NCBI RefSeq assembly: GCF_026248825.1 | Contig: NZ_CP110973.1 | Span: forward strand, 1,488,001 to 1,552,000 | DNA: 64,000 bases | Reading direction: 5' to 3' | Source: Larkinella insperata | GTDB lineage: Bacteria; Bacteroidota; Bacteroidia; Cytophagales; Spirosomataceae | Shown: piece after piece, positions 35,601-43,526 of the stretch | How positions within the stretch are numbered: the first letter of the stretch is position 1 | Layout: each line of letters opens with the position of its first letter | Position numbers and translations under genes: made by a program | Notes under the pieces: model-generated | What the model saw: the letters and a program-made list of their open reading frames with translations, nothing else | What the model was told of the DNA's origin: nothing | Database searches by the model: none

Positions 35601-37101
35601 CATCCGGCTCCGGCCCGTGCTCATGACGGCCACCGTGGCTTCCCTTGGCTTTTTACCAATGGCGCTGTCCAACACCGCCGGGACGGAAGTGCAAAAACCG
35701 TTGGCAACGGTCGTTATCGGCGGCCTGGTGACAGCGACGTTACTTACCTTGCTGGTGTTACCGGTTTTGTATTTTCTGGTGGAAAAACGATTTGGCAAAC
35801 GAGATACCTCGCTGCTGCCCAACGCCAAAACCGTTGCGGCTGGCGGCTGGCCGGTCATTGGCCTTCTGACGCTGGGACTCGGTGCGGTTTCGACCAACGG
35901 CCACGCGCAGGTCCAAACCGTGCGAAATCCGTTTTCGCTGGAACAGGCGCTGAATCAAACCTTTCAGCACAATCCGCAGGTACGGGTTTCCACGCTGAAC
36001 CAGGATTACCAGCAGGCGTTGAGTGGTACGGCAAAAGCCATTGATAAAACCGACATCGTAGTAACGGCGGGTCAATACAACAGCCGCTACGTCGATCAGT
36101 CGCTGCAAATCGGGCAACGACTGCCCGCGCCCGGGCTACTTCGCAATCAGAAGGCGCTGGCGGACGCCCGGATTGCCGGTGCCCAAGCCGAAAGCCGCGT
36201 CACCCGGCAGGAATTGACTTTTCAGGTAAAAGCCGCTTATTACGAACTGGTTTACCGGCGAACGCTCCACCGGGAACTAACTCGGCAGGACAGCTTGCTG
36301 AGCGCCGTCGTTCGGGCTGCGGGGGTTCGGCGACGCACGGGCGAAGGGTCACTGCTGGAGCAGACAGCCGCCGAGGTCGAAGCCCGGCAACTCCGGATGA
36401 CGATGATTCAGAACCGGGCCGATCAGCAAATTGAGTCCCGGCGGCTGCAAACGCTGTTCGGAACTGATCAACTACCGGAAATTGCGGATTCGGTACTGAC
36501 GGCCCGGGCGCTTCGTTTGCCGGATTCGGCGGCATTGACCCAGAACCCCGAACTCGCCCTGCTGCGCCAGCAGATCGAAATTGCCCGGCGCGAAACCGAC
36601 GTGGAGCGGTCCCGGCTGAAACCCGATTACTCGATCAACGTGGTCAACCAGTCGCTGCGGGGGATTCAGACCATCAACGGAAATGACCGGTTTTACACGG
36701 GCGTTGATCGGTTTACGTATGGGCAGGTGGGTATTTCAATTCCGCTTGTCGCCAAACCGTTGCGGGCGCGGGTTCGGGCGGCCGAGTTGGGCCAGCAGCG
36801 CACCGAAGCGCAGTGGGCGGCCCGTTGGCGCAACTTGGAAGGAGCGTTTGCGGAACTCCTGCAAACCCACAAAAAAAACCGCGAGACGCTGACCTATTAC
36901 GAGGAATCCGCCCTGCCGCAAGCCGCGCTGATCCGGCAACAGGCCGACCGAGCCTACCGCGCCGGGGAGATTGGATACATCGAACTGTTCCAGAACCTGC
37001 GAACGGCGAGCACCATTCAGACGGGTTACCTGGCCGCCCTGAACGCCCTGAATCAGACCATCATCAACCTTGAATACCTCCTGGGAAGTACCGAACCATG
37101 A
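32692..37101 (+). CDS. CusA/CzcA-family heavy-metal RND pump fused to a TolC-like outer-membrane channel
   Basis: This 1469-residue protein joins two components that are usually separate. Residues about 1-1040 form the RND pump of the heavy-metal (HME) type, with 12 transmembrane helices and two large periplasmic loops (e.g. LSLTYVPMMSALML, ATLLTLLVLPVLYF). A hydrophobic linker (GLLTLGLGAVSTNGHAQ) follows. Residues about 1075-1469 form a TolC-like channel (FSLEQALNQTFQHNPQV, repeated coiled coils). It exports metal cations from the periplasm, probably Cu/Ag, Zn, Co or Cd. The adaptor gene overlaps its end by four bases. The linker looks like a second signal peptide, so the halves may be cleaved. 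Confidence 0.9.
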   Translation: MLDSIIRFSIQNKLIIGLLTLGLVIWGGYSLSRLPIDAVPDITNNQVQIITRSPALAAPEVERLITFPIEQTMATIPEIAEIRSFSRFGLSVVTIVFGETTDLYWARQQISERLSSARSQIPAGTGEPEMAPLTTGLGEIYQYVIYAKPGYTDKYPPTELRTLQDWVVRRQLLGTPGVADVSSFGGLLKQYEIAIDPDRLRSYGLSIGDLFTALSRNNQNTGGAYIDKKPNAYFIRSEGLVDSLADIGRIVIRRTPGGVPVLIRDVASVQYGSANRYGALTRNGQGEAVGALVLMLKGENANQVIERVKNRMEQIRKTLPEGVDIHAFLDRSKLVGRAIHTVTRNLIEGALIVIFVLILFLGNWRAGLIVASVIPLSMLFAVGMMQVFGVSGNLMSLGAIDFGLIVDGAVIIVEATVHHLGLRKISRLTQAQMDEEVFESASRIRTSAAFGELIILIVYLPILALSGIEGKMFGPMAQVVGFAIAGAFILSLTYVPMMSALMLNKQTTAQRTISDRLMDFFLRLYEPVIQVVMRRKTVVLAVATLLLLGVGWLFTTLGGEFIPTLDEGDFAVETRVLTGSSLSQTIEKTTQAERILLQKFPEVKEVISKIGAGEIPTDPMPIEAADMMVILKPRSEWTTASDREELAGKMTEALEAIPGVTFGFQQPIQMRFNELISGAKQDVAVKVFGEDLNELTRLSKRISGLISSVEGATDLYVEQVQGLPQIVVKLDREALARYGLSVEDVNRTISTAFAGESAGLVYEGERRFDLVVRLAGENRRNINDVQALTVASADGPPIPLSEIAVVELVPGPNQIQREDAKRRLTIGFNVRGRDVESVVTELHRKIGQQIQFPTGYYVTYGGQFENLVEAQQRLQVAVPVALGLIFLLLFLTFHSLRQALLIFSAIPLAAIGGVLALWMRGMPFSISAAVGFIALFGVAVLNGIVLLAEFNDQRRNGITDLQQAIFRGTRIRLRPVLMTATVASLGFLPMALSNTAGTEVQKPLATVVIGGLVTATLLTLLVLPVLYFLVEKRFGKRDTSLLPNAKTVAAGGWPVIGLLTLGLGAVSTNGHAQVQTVRNPFSLEQALNQTFQHNPQVRVSTLNQDYQQALSGTAKAIDKTDIVVTAGQYNSRYVDQSLQIGQRLPAPGLLRNQKALADARIAGAQAESRVTRQELTFQVKAAYYELVYRRTLHRELTRQDSLLSAVVRAAGVRRRTGEGSLLEQTAAEVEARQLRMTMIQNRADQQIESRRLQTLFGTDQLPEIADSVLTARALRLPDSAALTQNPELALLRQQIEIARRETDVERSRLKPDYSINVVNQSLRGIQTINGNDRFYTGVDRFTYGQVGISIPLVAKPLRARVRAAELGQQRTEAQWAARWRNLEGAFAELLQTHKKNRETLTYYEESALPQAALIRQQADRAYRAGEIGYIELFQNLRTASTIQTGYLAALNALNQTIINLEYLLGSTEP

Positions 37102-38336
37102 AAAACATTCTGAAAATCAATCTCTTTCTCCTACTGCTAACCGTCCTTGGTTTCTCGGCCTGTAACCGGCAAACGGATACCGAGGCTCACGCCGACGGGC
37201 ATCCCGAACAAGGAGAAGACCATACCGACGAGCACGAGGAACACGCCGAAGGGCTGGTCGAACTGACCGACGAGCAGTTCAAAACCGTTGGTATCCGGCT
37301 CGGTAGCCCGGAGGAGCGGACGCTTAGCAACCTCATTCGGGTCAACGGAATGATCAACGTGCCCCCCCAGCAGAAAGTGTCGGTTTCGACGCCCTACGGC
37401 GGCATCCTGACGTCCACCCCCCTGCTTCCGGGTCAGGCCGTCAAACAGGGGCAGTTGCTGGCAATGCTCGAAAATCCGGAGTTTATCCGGTTGCAGCAGG
37501 AATACCTGGAAACCACCAGCCAACTCGAATTTCAGGAACAGGAATACGAACGCCAGCGCGAACTGAGCCGCGAAAACGTCGGAACGCTCAAAACCTTTCA
37601 GCAGGCCACATCGCAGGTCAAAATTCTGCGCTCCCGGGCCGAAGGACTGCGGCAGCAACTGGCCCTGCTGGGGGTGTCGATGGGCGAGTTGGCGAAAGGA
37701 AAAATAACGCGCACCGTCGCCGTCCGGTCGCCCATTACGGGCACGGTGACCGAAGTGAACGTAAACCGGGGCCGGTTCGTCAACGCCAATGATATTTTGT
37801 TTGAATTGATCAATACCGCCGGCCTTTATGCTGAATTAACGGTTTTTGAGGGCGATATTGCCAACGTACAGGTCGGGCAGCGGGTGCAGCTTTCGGTGAT
37901 CGGCGAAAACGGCGGGCCCAGGAATCGGGAACGCATTGCGCGGATCCGGTACATCAACCGAGAAACCGGGACCGACCGGACCGTAAAGGTGTTTGCCGCG
38001 CTGGAAAAACCGGATGCCGCGCTCCGGCCGGGCACATTTTTGAAGGCCCTGATCGAAACGCAGTCGGCTCCGCAACCGGCTTTACCGGAAAGTGCGGTCA
38101 TAAAAGCGGGAACGGTTTCGCAGGTTTTTGTTTATGAAGGAAGAGAAGAACACGAAGGCGCGGTTCACCACCAGTTTCGGCCCGTGGCAGTACAGGCTGG
38201 CGTGGCGGAAAACGGTTTTCAGGCCGTCACCTTACCCGCAACGGTCCGGAAAGGCGCTCAGGTGGTGGTGGCCGGAGCCTACGACCTGCATTCTGTCTTG
38301 AACAACTCGGAAGAAGCGGGCGGTCACGTTCATTAA
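37098..38336 (+). CDS. Periplasmic adaptor (CusB/CzcB-like) of the RND pump
   Basis: This 412-residue membrane-fusion protein has a lipobox-like LGFSAC. Its N terminus is His/Asp/Glu-rich (HADGHPEQGEDH). The lipoyl half-motifs are VSVSTPYGGILTSTPLLPG and ARSPITGTVTEVNVNRG-type strands, separated by a coiled hairpin (LQQEYLETTSQLEFQEQEYE). It bridges the CusA-like pump and the TolC channel. It overlaps the pump gene by four bases. Confidence 0.9.
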   Translation: MKNILKINLFLLLLTVLGFSACNRQTDTEAHADGHPEQGEDHTDEHEEHAEGLVELTDEQFKTVGIRLGSPEERTLSNLIRVNGMINVPPQQKVSVSTPYGGILTSTPLLPGQAVKQGQLLAMLENPEFIRLQQEYLETTSQLEFQEQEYERQRELSRENVGTLKTFQQATSQVKILRSRAEGLRQQLALLGVSMGELAKGKITRTVAVRSPITGTVTEVNVNRGRFVNANDILFELINTAGLYAELTVFEGDIANVQVGQRVQLSVIGENGGPRNRERIARIRYINRETGTDRTVKVFAALEKPDAALRPGTFLKALIETQSAPQPALPESAVIKAGTVSQVFVYEGREEHEGAVHHQFRPVAVQAGVAENGFQAVTLPATVRKGAQVVVAGAYDLHSVLNNSEEAGGHVH

Positions 38337-38348
38337 CGAATTATTTTC

Positions 38349-38969
38349 ATGTTATTTAATCTGCTTGTTGGTAGTATTTTGCTCGGAGCCGTGCACGCGG
38401 CCATTCCGAATCACTGGCTTCCGGTGGCCCTCATCGGGCGAAGCGAAAGCTGGACCCTGCGCGAAACGCTGGGCGTGGCGGCTCTGAGCGGCTTTTTTCA
38501 TACGCTTAGCACCGTCGTTCTGGGCGTTTTGATTGGCGCCATCGGCGTCGAACTGTCGGAGCGGCTGGAAGACCAGACCCGCTGGATTGCGTCGCTGATC
38601 CTGATTTTCATGGGGCTGGTGTATTTCGCGGTCCATAATCCGCACGGCGCCCACGAACACGTTCCGAAAGGGTTATCGGGCCGGTCGAAACGCACCATCA
38701 TTGGCACCCTAGCCGTTGCGATGCTGCTTTCGCCCTGTCTGGAAATCGAGACGTTTTTCTTTACCGCCGGAACGCTGGGCTGGCCCGCCATTACCACGCT
38801 GAGCATTGCCTACACCATTGTCACGATTGGCTGCATGGTCGGACTGACGGCTCTGTCGTTCCGGGGGCTGGCAAAATTGCACTGGCACTGGCTCGAGCAC
38901 CACGAAAAACAGATCACCGGTGGTATTCTGATTGCCCTCGGCATCCTCAACTTTTTTATCGAACTGTAA
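38349..38969 (+). CDS. Polytopic membrane protein, NicO/UreH-like
   Basis: This 206-residue protein has about six hydrophobic segments. It starts with AVHAAIPNHWLPVALIGRSE and contains GFFHTLSTVVLG. This resembles the His-rich first helices of NicO/UreH/HupE metal-transport relatives. The loop HNPHGAHEHVPKG could bind metal. Its place between the adaptor and the P-type ATPase suggests a role in metal uptake or efflux. The exact family is uncertain. Confidence 0.6.
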   Translation: MLFNLLVGSILLGAVHAAIPNHWLPVALIGRSESWTLRETLGVAALSGFFHTLSTVVLGVLIGAIGVELSERLEDQTRWIASLILIFMGLVYFAVHNPHGAHEHVPKGLSGRSKRTIIGTLAVAMLLSPCLEIETFFFTAGTLGWPAITTLSIAYTIVTIGCMVGLTALSFRGLAKLHWHWLEHHEKQITGGILIALGILNFFIEL

Positions 38970-38974
38970 ACGAT

Positions 38975-40972
38975 ATGGCAACCCATCACCATCATTCCCA
39001 CGACGACGGCCCTGATCATGATCACGACCACGGTGCGCTGGACCTGGTCGAAACCGAATCCAACGCGGCCGAAAACGCGGGTTCGGGCCACGCCCATTCC
39101 GCCTGGGAAGGTTTCCGGGAATACATGCCGGTGGTAATCAGTCTGGTGTTACTGCTGGGCGGTATTTTGCTGGACCACTACGCCGGCTGGTTTCGTGATC
39201 CGTGGCGGTTTGGCTGGTACCTGGCGGCATACTGGCCCGTCGGCTGGCCGGTGCTGCGCCGAGCCATCATGAACATCCTTAAGGGCGACATTTTTACCGA
39301 GTTTTTCCTGATGGGCGTCGCAACCGTCGGTGCCTTTGCCATCCGTGAATACCCCGAAGGGGTAGCCGTCATGTTATTTTATACCATCGGCGAACTGTTT
39401 CAGGATGCTGCGGTGCTGCGGGCACGTCGTTCCATCAAAGCCCTGCTCGACGTGCGGCCCGATACCGTGACGGTCCTGCGCGACGGAAAAGCCGTTTTGA
39501 CTAAAGCCGCTCAGGTGACGATTGGAGAAGTCATTCAGATTAAGCCGGGTGAAAAAGTGGGACTGGACGGCAAGATGCAGTCCGAAACCGGCTCGTTCGA
39601 TACGGCAGCCCTGACCGGCGAGAGCGTTCCGCGCACCATTACCAAAGGCGAAGACGTACTGGCGGGGATGATCAACCGGCAAACGCTGGCCGAAATGGAG
39701 GTGACGACGCGCTACCAGGATTCCAAGCTGTCGCGCATTCTGAAACTGGTGCAGGAAGCCACCGGCCGCAAGGCCCAGACGCAGGAGTTCATTGCCCGTT
39801 TTGCAAAAATCTACACCCCGATTATCTGCGCACTGGCGGTTTTGATCACGGTCGTTCCGTACTTTCTGGTTGCGGATTACCGCTTTCAGGACTGGCTGTA
39901 TCGCGGCCTGGTTTTCCTGGTGATCGGCTGCCCATGCGCGCTGGTGATCTCCATTCCGCTGGGCTATTTTGGCGGAATTGGTGCGGGGTCGCGGCAGGGA
40001 ATTCTGTTCAAGGGCTCGGTTTTTCTGGACCTGATTACGCAGGTCAAAACCGTGGTGATGGACAAAACCGGCACGCTGACGCAGGGGATTTTCAAGGTGC
40101 AGGAGGTACAAGCGAACGGTAGTTCGGAGCAGGAATTAATCCGGCTAACGGCAGCTCTGGAAAGCAAATCAACGCACCCGGTAGCCACGGCGATTCTCGC
40201 TTACGCCCAATCCGGTGCAACAATGCCGCTAGTGGAAAACGTGGAGGAAATCCCCGGTCACGGCTTAAAAGGAACCGTCGACGGAAAAACCGTGCTGGCC
40301 GGGAACGCCAAACTGCTCCGAAAATTCAACGTTTCGTTTGACGAGAGCCTGACCTCCATTCCGTTTACGGTGGTGATAGTGGCCATCGACGGGCAATTTG
40401 CCGGGTATTTCACGATTGCCGACCAGGCGAAGGACGATGCCGCCGACACGGTAAAGCAACTGCACCGCATGGGGCTGAAAACCGTCATGCTGTCGGGCGA
40501 CAAATCGGCGGTGGTGCAGGCCGTGGCCCAGCAAGTGGGCGTCGATGAAGCCGTTGGCGATTTGCTGCCGGAAGATAAAGTTCGGGAAGTGGAACGGCTG
40601 AAGCAGGCGCTGACGGGTAATTCAAAGCAAAAACTGGCTTTTGTGGGCGACGGTGTGAACGATGCGCCGGTGGTGGCGCTGGCCGACGTGGGCATCGCGA
40701 TGGGCGGACTCGGTTCCGACGCAACGATTGAAACCGCCGACGTGGTGATTCAAACAGACCAGCCCTCGAAGATTGCCACGGCGATTAAAATCGGGAAAGC
40801 GACGCGGCAGATCGTCTGGCAGAACATCACGCTTTCGCTGGTCGTCAAGGCCATTGTGCTGCTGCTGGGCGCGGGTGGCGTGGCTACGATGTGGGAAGCG
40901 GTTTTTGCCGATGTGGGCGTTGCTTTGCTGGCAATCCTGAACGCTGTGCGGGTCCAGAATCTGAAATTTTAA
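38975..40972 (+). CDS. Heavy-metal translocating P1B-type ATPase
   Basis: This 665-residue inner-membrane pump has a His/Asp-rich N terminus (HHHHSHDDGPDHDHDHG) instead of the usual CxxC domains. Motifs include the actuator loop TGESVP, the CPC at Cys319-Cys321 (the transport site), phosphorylation Asp363 in DKTGTLTQG, THPVA and GDGVNDAP. CPC pumps with His tails belong to the Zn/Cd/Co or Cu groups. The TM7/8 signatures are not decisive. It closes the efflux operon, five bases after the membrane protein. Confidence 0.92.
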   Translation: MATHHHHSHDDGPDHDHDHGALDLVETESNAAENAGSGHAHSAWEGFREYMPVVISLVLLLGGILLDHYAGWFRDPWRFGWYLAAYWPVGWPVLRRAIMNILKGDIFTEFFLMGVATVGAFAIREYPEGVAVMLFYTIGELFQDAAVLRARRSIKALLDVRPDTVTVLRDGKAVLTKAAQVTIGEVIQIKPGEKVGLDGKMQSETGSFDTAALTGESVPRTITKGEDVLAGMINRQTLAEMEVTTRYQDSKLSRILKLVQEATGRKAQTQEFIARFAKIYTPIICALAVLITVVPYFLVADYRFQDWLYRGLVFLVIGCPCALVISIPLGYFGGIGAGSRQGILFKGSVFLDLITQVKTVVMDKTGTLTQGIFKVQEVQANGSSEQELIRLTAALESKSTHPVATAILAYAQSGATMPLVENVEEIPGHGLKGTVDGKTVLAGNAKLLRKFNVSFDESLTSIPFTVVIVAIDGQFAGYFTIADQAKDDAADTVKQLHRMGLKTVMLSGDKSAVVQAVAQQVGVDEAVGDLLPEDKVREVERLKQALTGNSKQKLAFVGDGVNDAPVVALADVGIAMGGLGSDATIETADVVIQTDQPSKIATAIKIGKATRQIVWQNITLSLVVKAIVLLLGAGGVATMWEAVFADVGVALLAILNAVRVQNLKF

Positions 40973-40977
40973 CACCC

Positions 40978-41553
40978 ATGGCAACTTTTTTTGCAACGCC
41001 GGCCGAGTTTCGGCAATGGCTGGAAGAAAATCATAGCACCGAGAAGGAACTGGTGGTGGGTTTCTACAAAGTGGGCTCCGGCAAGCCGAGCATGACATGG
41101 CCGCAGTCGGTCGATGAAGCTCTGTGTTTCGGCTGGATCGACGGTATTCGCAAATCCATCGACGACACCAGCTACCAAATCCGGTTTACCCCCCGCAAAG
41201 CCAAAAGCATCTGGAGTGCCGTCAACATCAAACGCATCGGTGAACTCATGGAGCAGGGGCTGGTCCGGTCCGCTGGTTTAACAATTTTTCAGGAGCGGGA
41301 TTTAAAAAGGGCCGGCTTGTATACCCACGAGCAAACCGACTGGCAACTGAGTGCAGAGTTCGAAGCCCGGTTGAAAGCAAATGAACCGGCGTGGCAGTTC
41401 TTCCAGAAACAGGTTCCGTCGTACCAAAAATCAGCGATCCACTGGGTGATGGGTGCCAAACAGGAAACTACCCGACAGAAACGGTTAGCCGACCTCATCG
41501 AAGACTCCGCCAACAGCCGGAAAGTCGCCCCATTCCGGCGCAACGGCGAGTAA
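40978..41553 (+). CDS. YdeI/OmpD-associated family protein
   Basis: This 191-residue cytosolic protein carries the family blocks FATPAEFRQWLEENHSTEKEL, WPQSVDEALCFGWIDG and RFTPRKAKSIWSAVNI. Members include bacteriocin-protection proteins and homologues of unknown role. I chose the ATG at 40978, five bases after the ATPase stop. Whether it serves metal resistance is unknown, although it could be transcribed with the pump operon. Confidence 0.82.
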   Translation: MATFFATPAEFRQWLEENHSTEKELVVGFYKVGSGKPSMTWPQSVDEALCFGWIDGIRKSIDDTSYQIRFTPRKAKSIWSAVNIKRIGELMEQGLVRSAGLTIFQERDLKRAGLYTHEQTDWQLSAEFEARLKANEPAWQFFQKQVPSYQKSAIHWVMGAKQETTRQKRLADLIEDSANSRKVAPFRRNGE

Positions 41554-41618
41554 GGGCGGGTTTGAATTAACCCGTAGAATGGTTAACATGGGTGGCCAAT
41601 GCTCCAATTTGCCCGCAA

Positions 41619-43472
41619 ATGGCCGTATTCATGGAAACTCTTGTACTTCTCACAGCTCGAACCAACCGCTTGATCCGACACCTGCCGAAGCTAACGCTTG
41701 CGGTCCTTCTTCTTTTTACAATACCGTATTCTTTTGGGCAAAAAACCGAAGCCAAACTGGCGTTTACGGTAACGATGGAAGACCCCGCTTCGCAGCTTTA
41801 CCACGTCATATTTCGGTGCGAAGGGTTGAAGGGCGAGACGCTGAATTTTAAGATGCCGGTCTGGACGCCGGGTTACTACCAGTTGATGAATTATGCCAAA
41901 TCGGTGGAGAACTTCCGGGCCACCGACGGCTCCGGCAACGCGTTGAAATGGGAGAAAACCGCCAACAGCCGCTGGACGGTGCATCCCAGGCAGGCCGGAA
42001 CCGTAACGCTGACGTACGACATCCGGGCCACCCGCAACTTTGTAGCCGGAAATTTCCTGGACGAAAGCCACGGCTACATCTCCCCGGCGGGCGTGTTTCT
42101 GCACCCTGAAGGACAACTGAAGCATCCAGTTACCGTTACCTTGAAACCCTATACAAAGTGGCCCCAGCTCATTGCGACGGGCTTGGATTCGGTGGGCGGA
42201 CAGCCGCAGACGTACGTTGCCCCCAACTACGACATTTTGTACGACAGTCCGATGCTGATGGGCAAGCTGGAACAACTGCCGTCGTTTGAGGTTAACGGTA
42301 TTCCGCATCACTTCATCGGTTATAACCTGGGGCCGTTCGACCGGGCGCAGTTTATCGCGGACCTAAAAAAGATTGTTGCAGGGTCGGCGGCCGTCATTGG
42401 TGATATTCCGTACAAGCATTACACGTTTATTGCCATTGGTCCGGGCGGGGGCGGCATCGAGCATTTGAACTCCACGTCCATCAGTTTCAGCGGAGAACAG
42501 TTGAATACGCGGGCGGGCCGAAACCGGATGTACAACTTTCTGGCGCACGAGTATTTCCACCATTACAACGTCAAGCGCATCCGGCCCGTTGAACTGGGGC
42601 CGTTCAATTACGATCAGGAAAACCGTACCCGAATGCTCTGGGTTTCGGAGGGTTTTACGGTTTATTATCCGTACCTGATCTTGAAAAAAGCGGGTTTGAT
42701 GACGGAGGAGGAAGTATTCAGTGGCTTGCAGAGCAATATCGCCAGCTACGAAAACAAACCGGGTCACCGGTTTCAGTCGGCGACGCAGGCCAGCTTCGAA
42801 ACGTGGGAAGACGGACCGTTTGGCCGGACCGGCGACGAAGCTTACAAAACGATTTCGTACTACAGCAAAGGGCCGGTTCTGGGCGCGATGCTCGACTTTA
42901 AGATCCGGCACGAAAGCCAGAATAAGAAGTCGCTGGATGATGTGATGCGGGCGCTTTACCGGACGTATTACCAAAAGCAGCAACGCGGTTTTACCGAAAA
43001 AGAATTCTGGGCCGAATGCGAAAAAGCCGCCGGAACTAAACTGACTGAGCTCGCCGATTACGCGGCCACCACGAAGGAGATTGATTATCCGAACTACTTC
43101 GCCTACGCCGGTTTAGCCATTGACACCACGTCCAGCGAATTGCCGGGTGTCTGGCTGGGCATTTCTTTCCGCGAAAAAGGCGACAGTTTGCTGGTCACGG
43201 AAACCGAATGGCAGTCCCCCGCCTGGAACGCCGGACTTCGGAACGGCGCGGTGATTTTGGCTATCGACGGTCAGAAAGCAACGGTTGATGCACTAAGCGC
43301 CATCAGCAAAAACAAAAAACTGGGTGATTCGGTCAGGCTGCTGGTGTGGCAAAACGGTCAGCAAAAGGAAACGACGGCGGTAGTACGTAAAAAATCCGAA
43401 CGCAATTTCCGAATCAGCCGCCTTCCCAACCCCAACCCGCTCCAGTCCGCCATCCTAAAAAGCTGGCTATAA
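41619..43472 (+). CDS. M61 family aminopeptidase with PDZ domain
   Basis: This is a zinc glycyl-aminopeptidase-like exported protein with a signal segment ending near YSFGQ. An N-terminal beta domain (FTVTMEDPASQLYHVIF) precedes the catalytic domain with the HEYFHHYNVKRIRP zinc motif. The third ligand lies in LWVSEGFTVYY. A C-terminal PDZ-like domain covers about 500-590 (GVWLGISFREKGDSLLVTETEW). I chose the ATG at 41619; a GTG at 41592 and an ATG at 41631 are alternatives. Confidence 0.87.
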   Translation: MAVFMETLVLLTARTNRLIRHLPKLTLAVLLLFTIPYSFGQKTEAKLAFTVTMEDPASQLYHVIFRCEGLKGETLNFKMPVWTPGYYQLMNYAKSVENFRATDGSGNALKWEKTANSRWTVHPRQAGTVTLTYDIRATRNFVAGNFLDESHGYISPAGVFLHPEGQLKHPVTVTLKPYTKWPQLIATGLDSVGGQPQTYVAPNYDILYDSPMLMGKLEQLPSFEVNGIPHHFIGYNLGPFDRAQFIADLKKIVAGSAAVIGDIPYKHYTFIAIGPGGGGIEHLNSTSISFSGEQLNTRAGRNRMYNFLAHEYFHHYNVKRIRPVELGPFNYDQENRTRMLWVSEGFTVYYPYLILKKAGLMTEEEVFSGLQSNIASYENKPGHRFQSATQASFETWEDGPFGRTGDEAYKTISYYSKGPVLGAMLDFKIRHESQNKKSLDDVMRALYRTYYQKQQRGFTEKEFWAECEKAAGTKLTELADYAATTKEIDYPNYFAYAGLAIDTTSSELPGVWLGISFREKGDSLLVTETEWQSPAWNAGLRNGAVILAIDGQKATVDALSAISKNKKLGDSVRLLVWQNGQQKETTAVVRKKSERNFRISRLPNPNPLQSAILKSWL

Positions 43473-43478
43473 ACCGCA

Positions 43479-43523
43479 ACCCCTTTGGGGTTAATCCCGG
43501 ATAGCCTCCGGGGCTATCCGGGT
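43479..43523. terminator. Two hairpins between convergent M61 and OPT genes
   Basis: AACCCC-TTT-GGGGTT (43479-43493) is followed by an 11-bp stem CCCGGATAGCC (43497-43507)/GGCTATCCGGG (43513-43523). There is no T tract, so they may be weak terminators or mRNA 3'-end protectors. Confidence 0.4.
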
Positions 43524-43526
43524 ATG

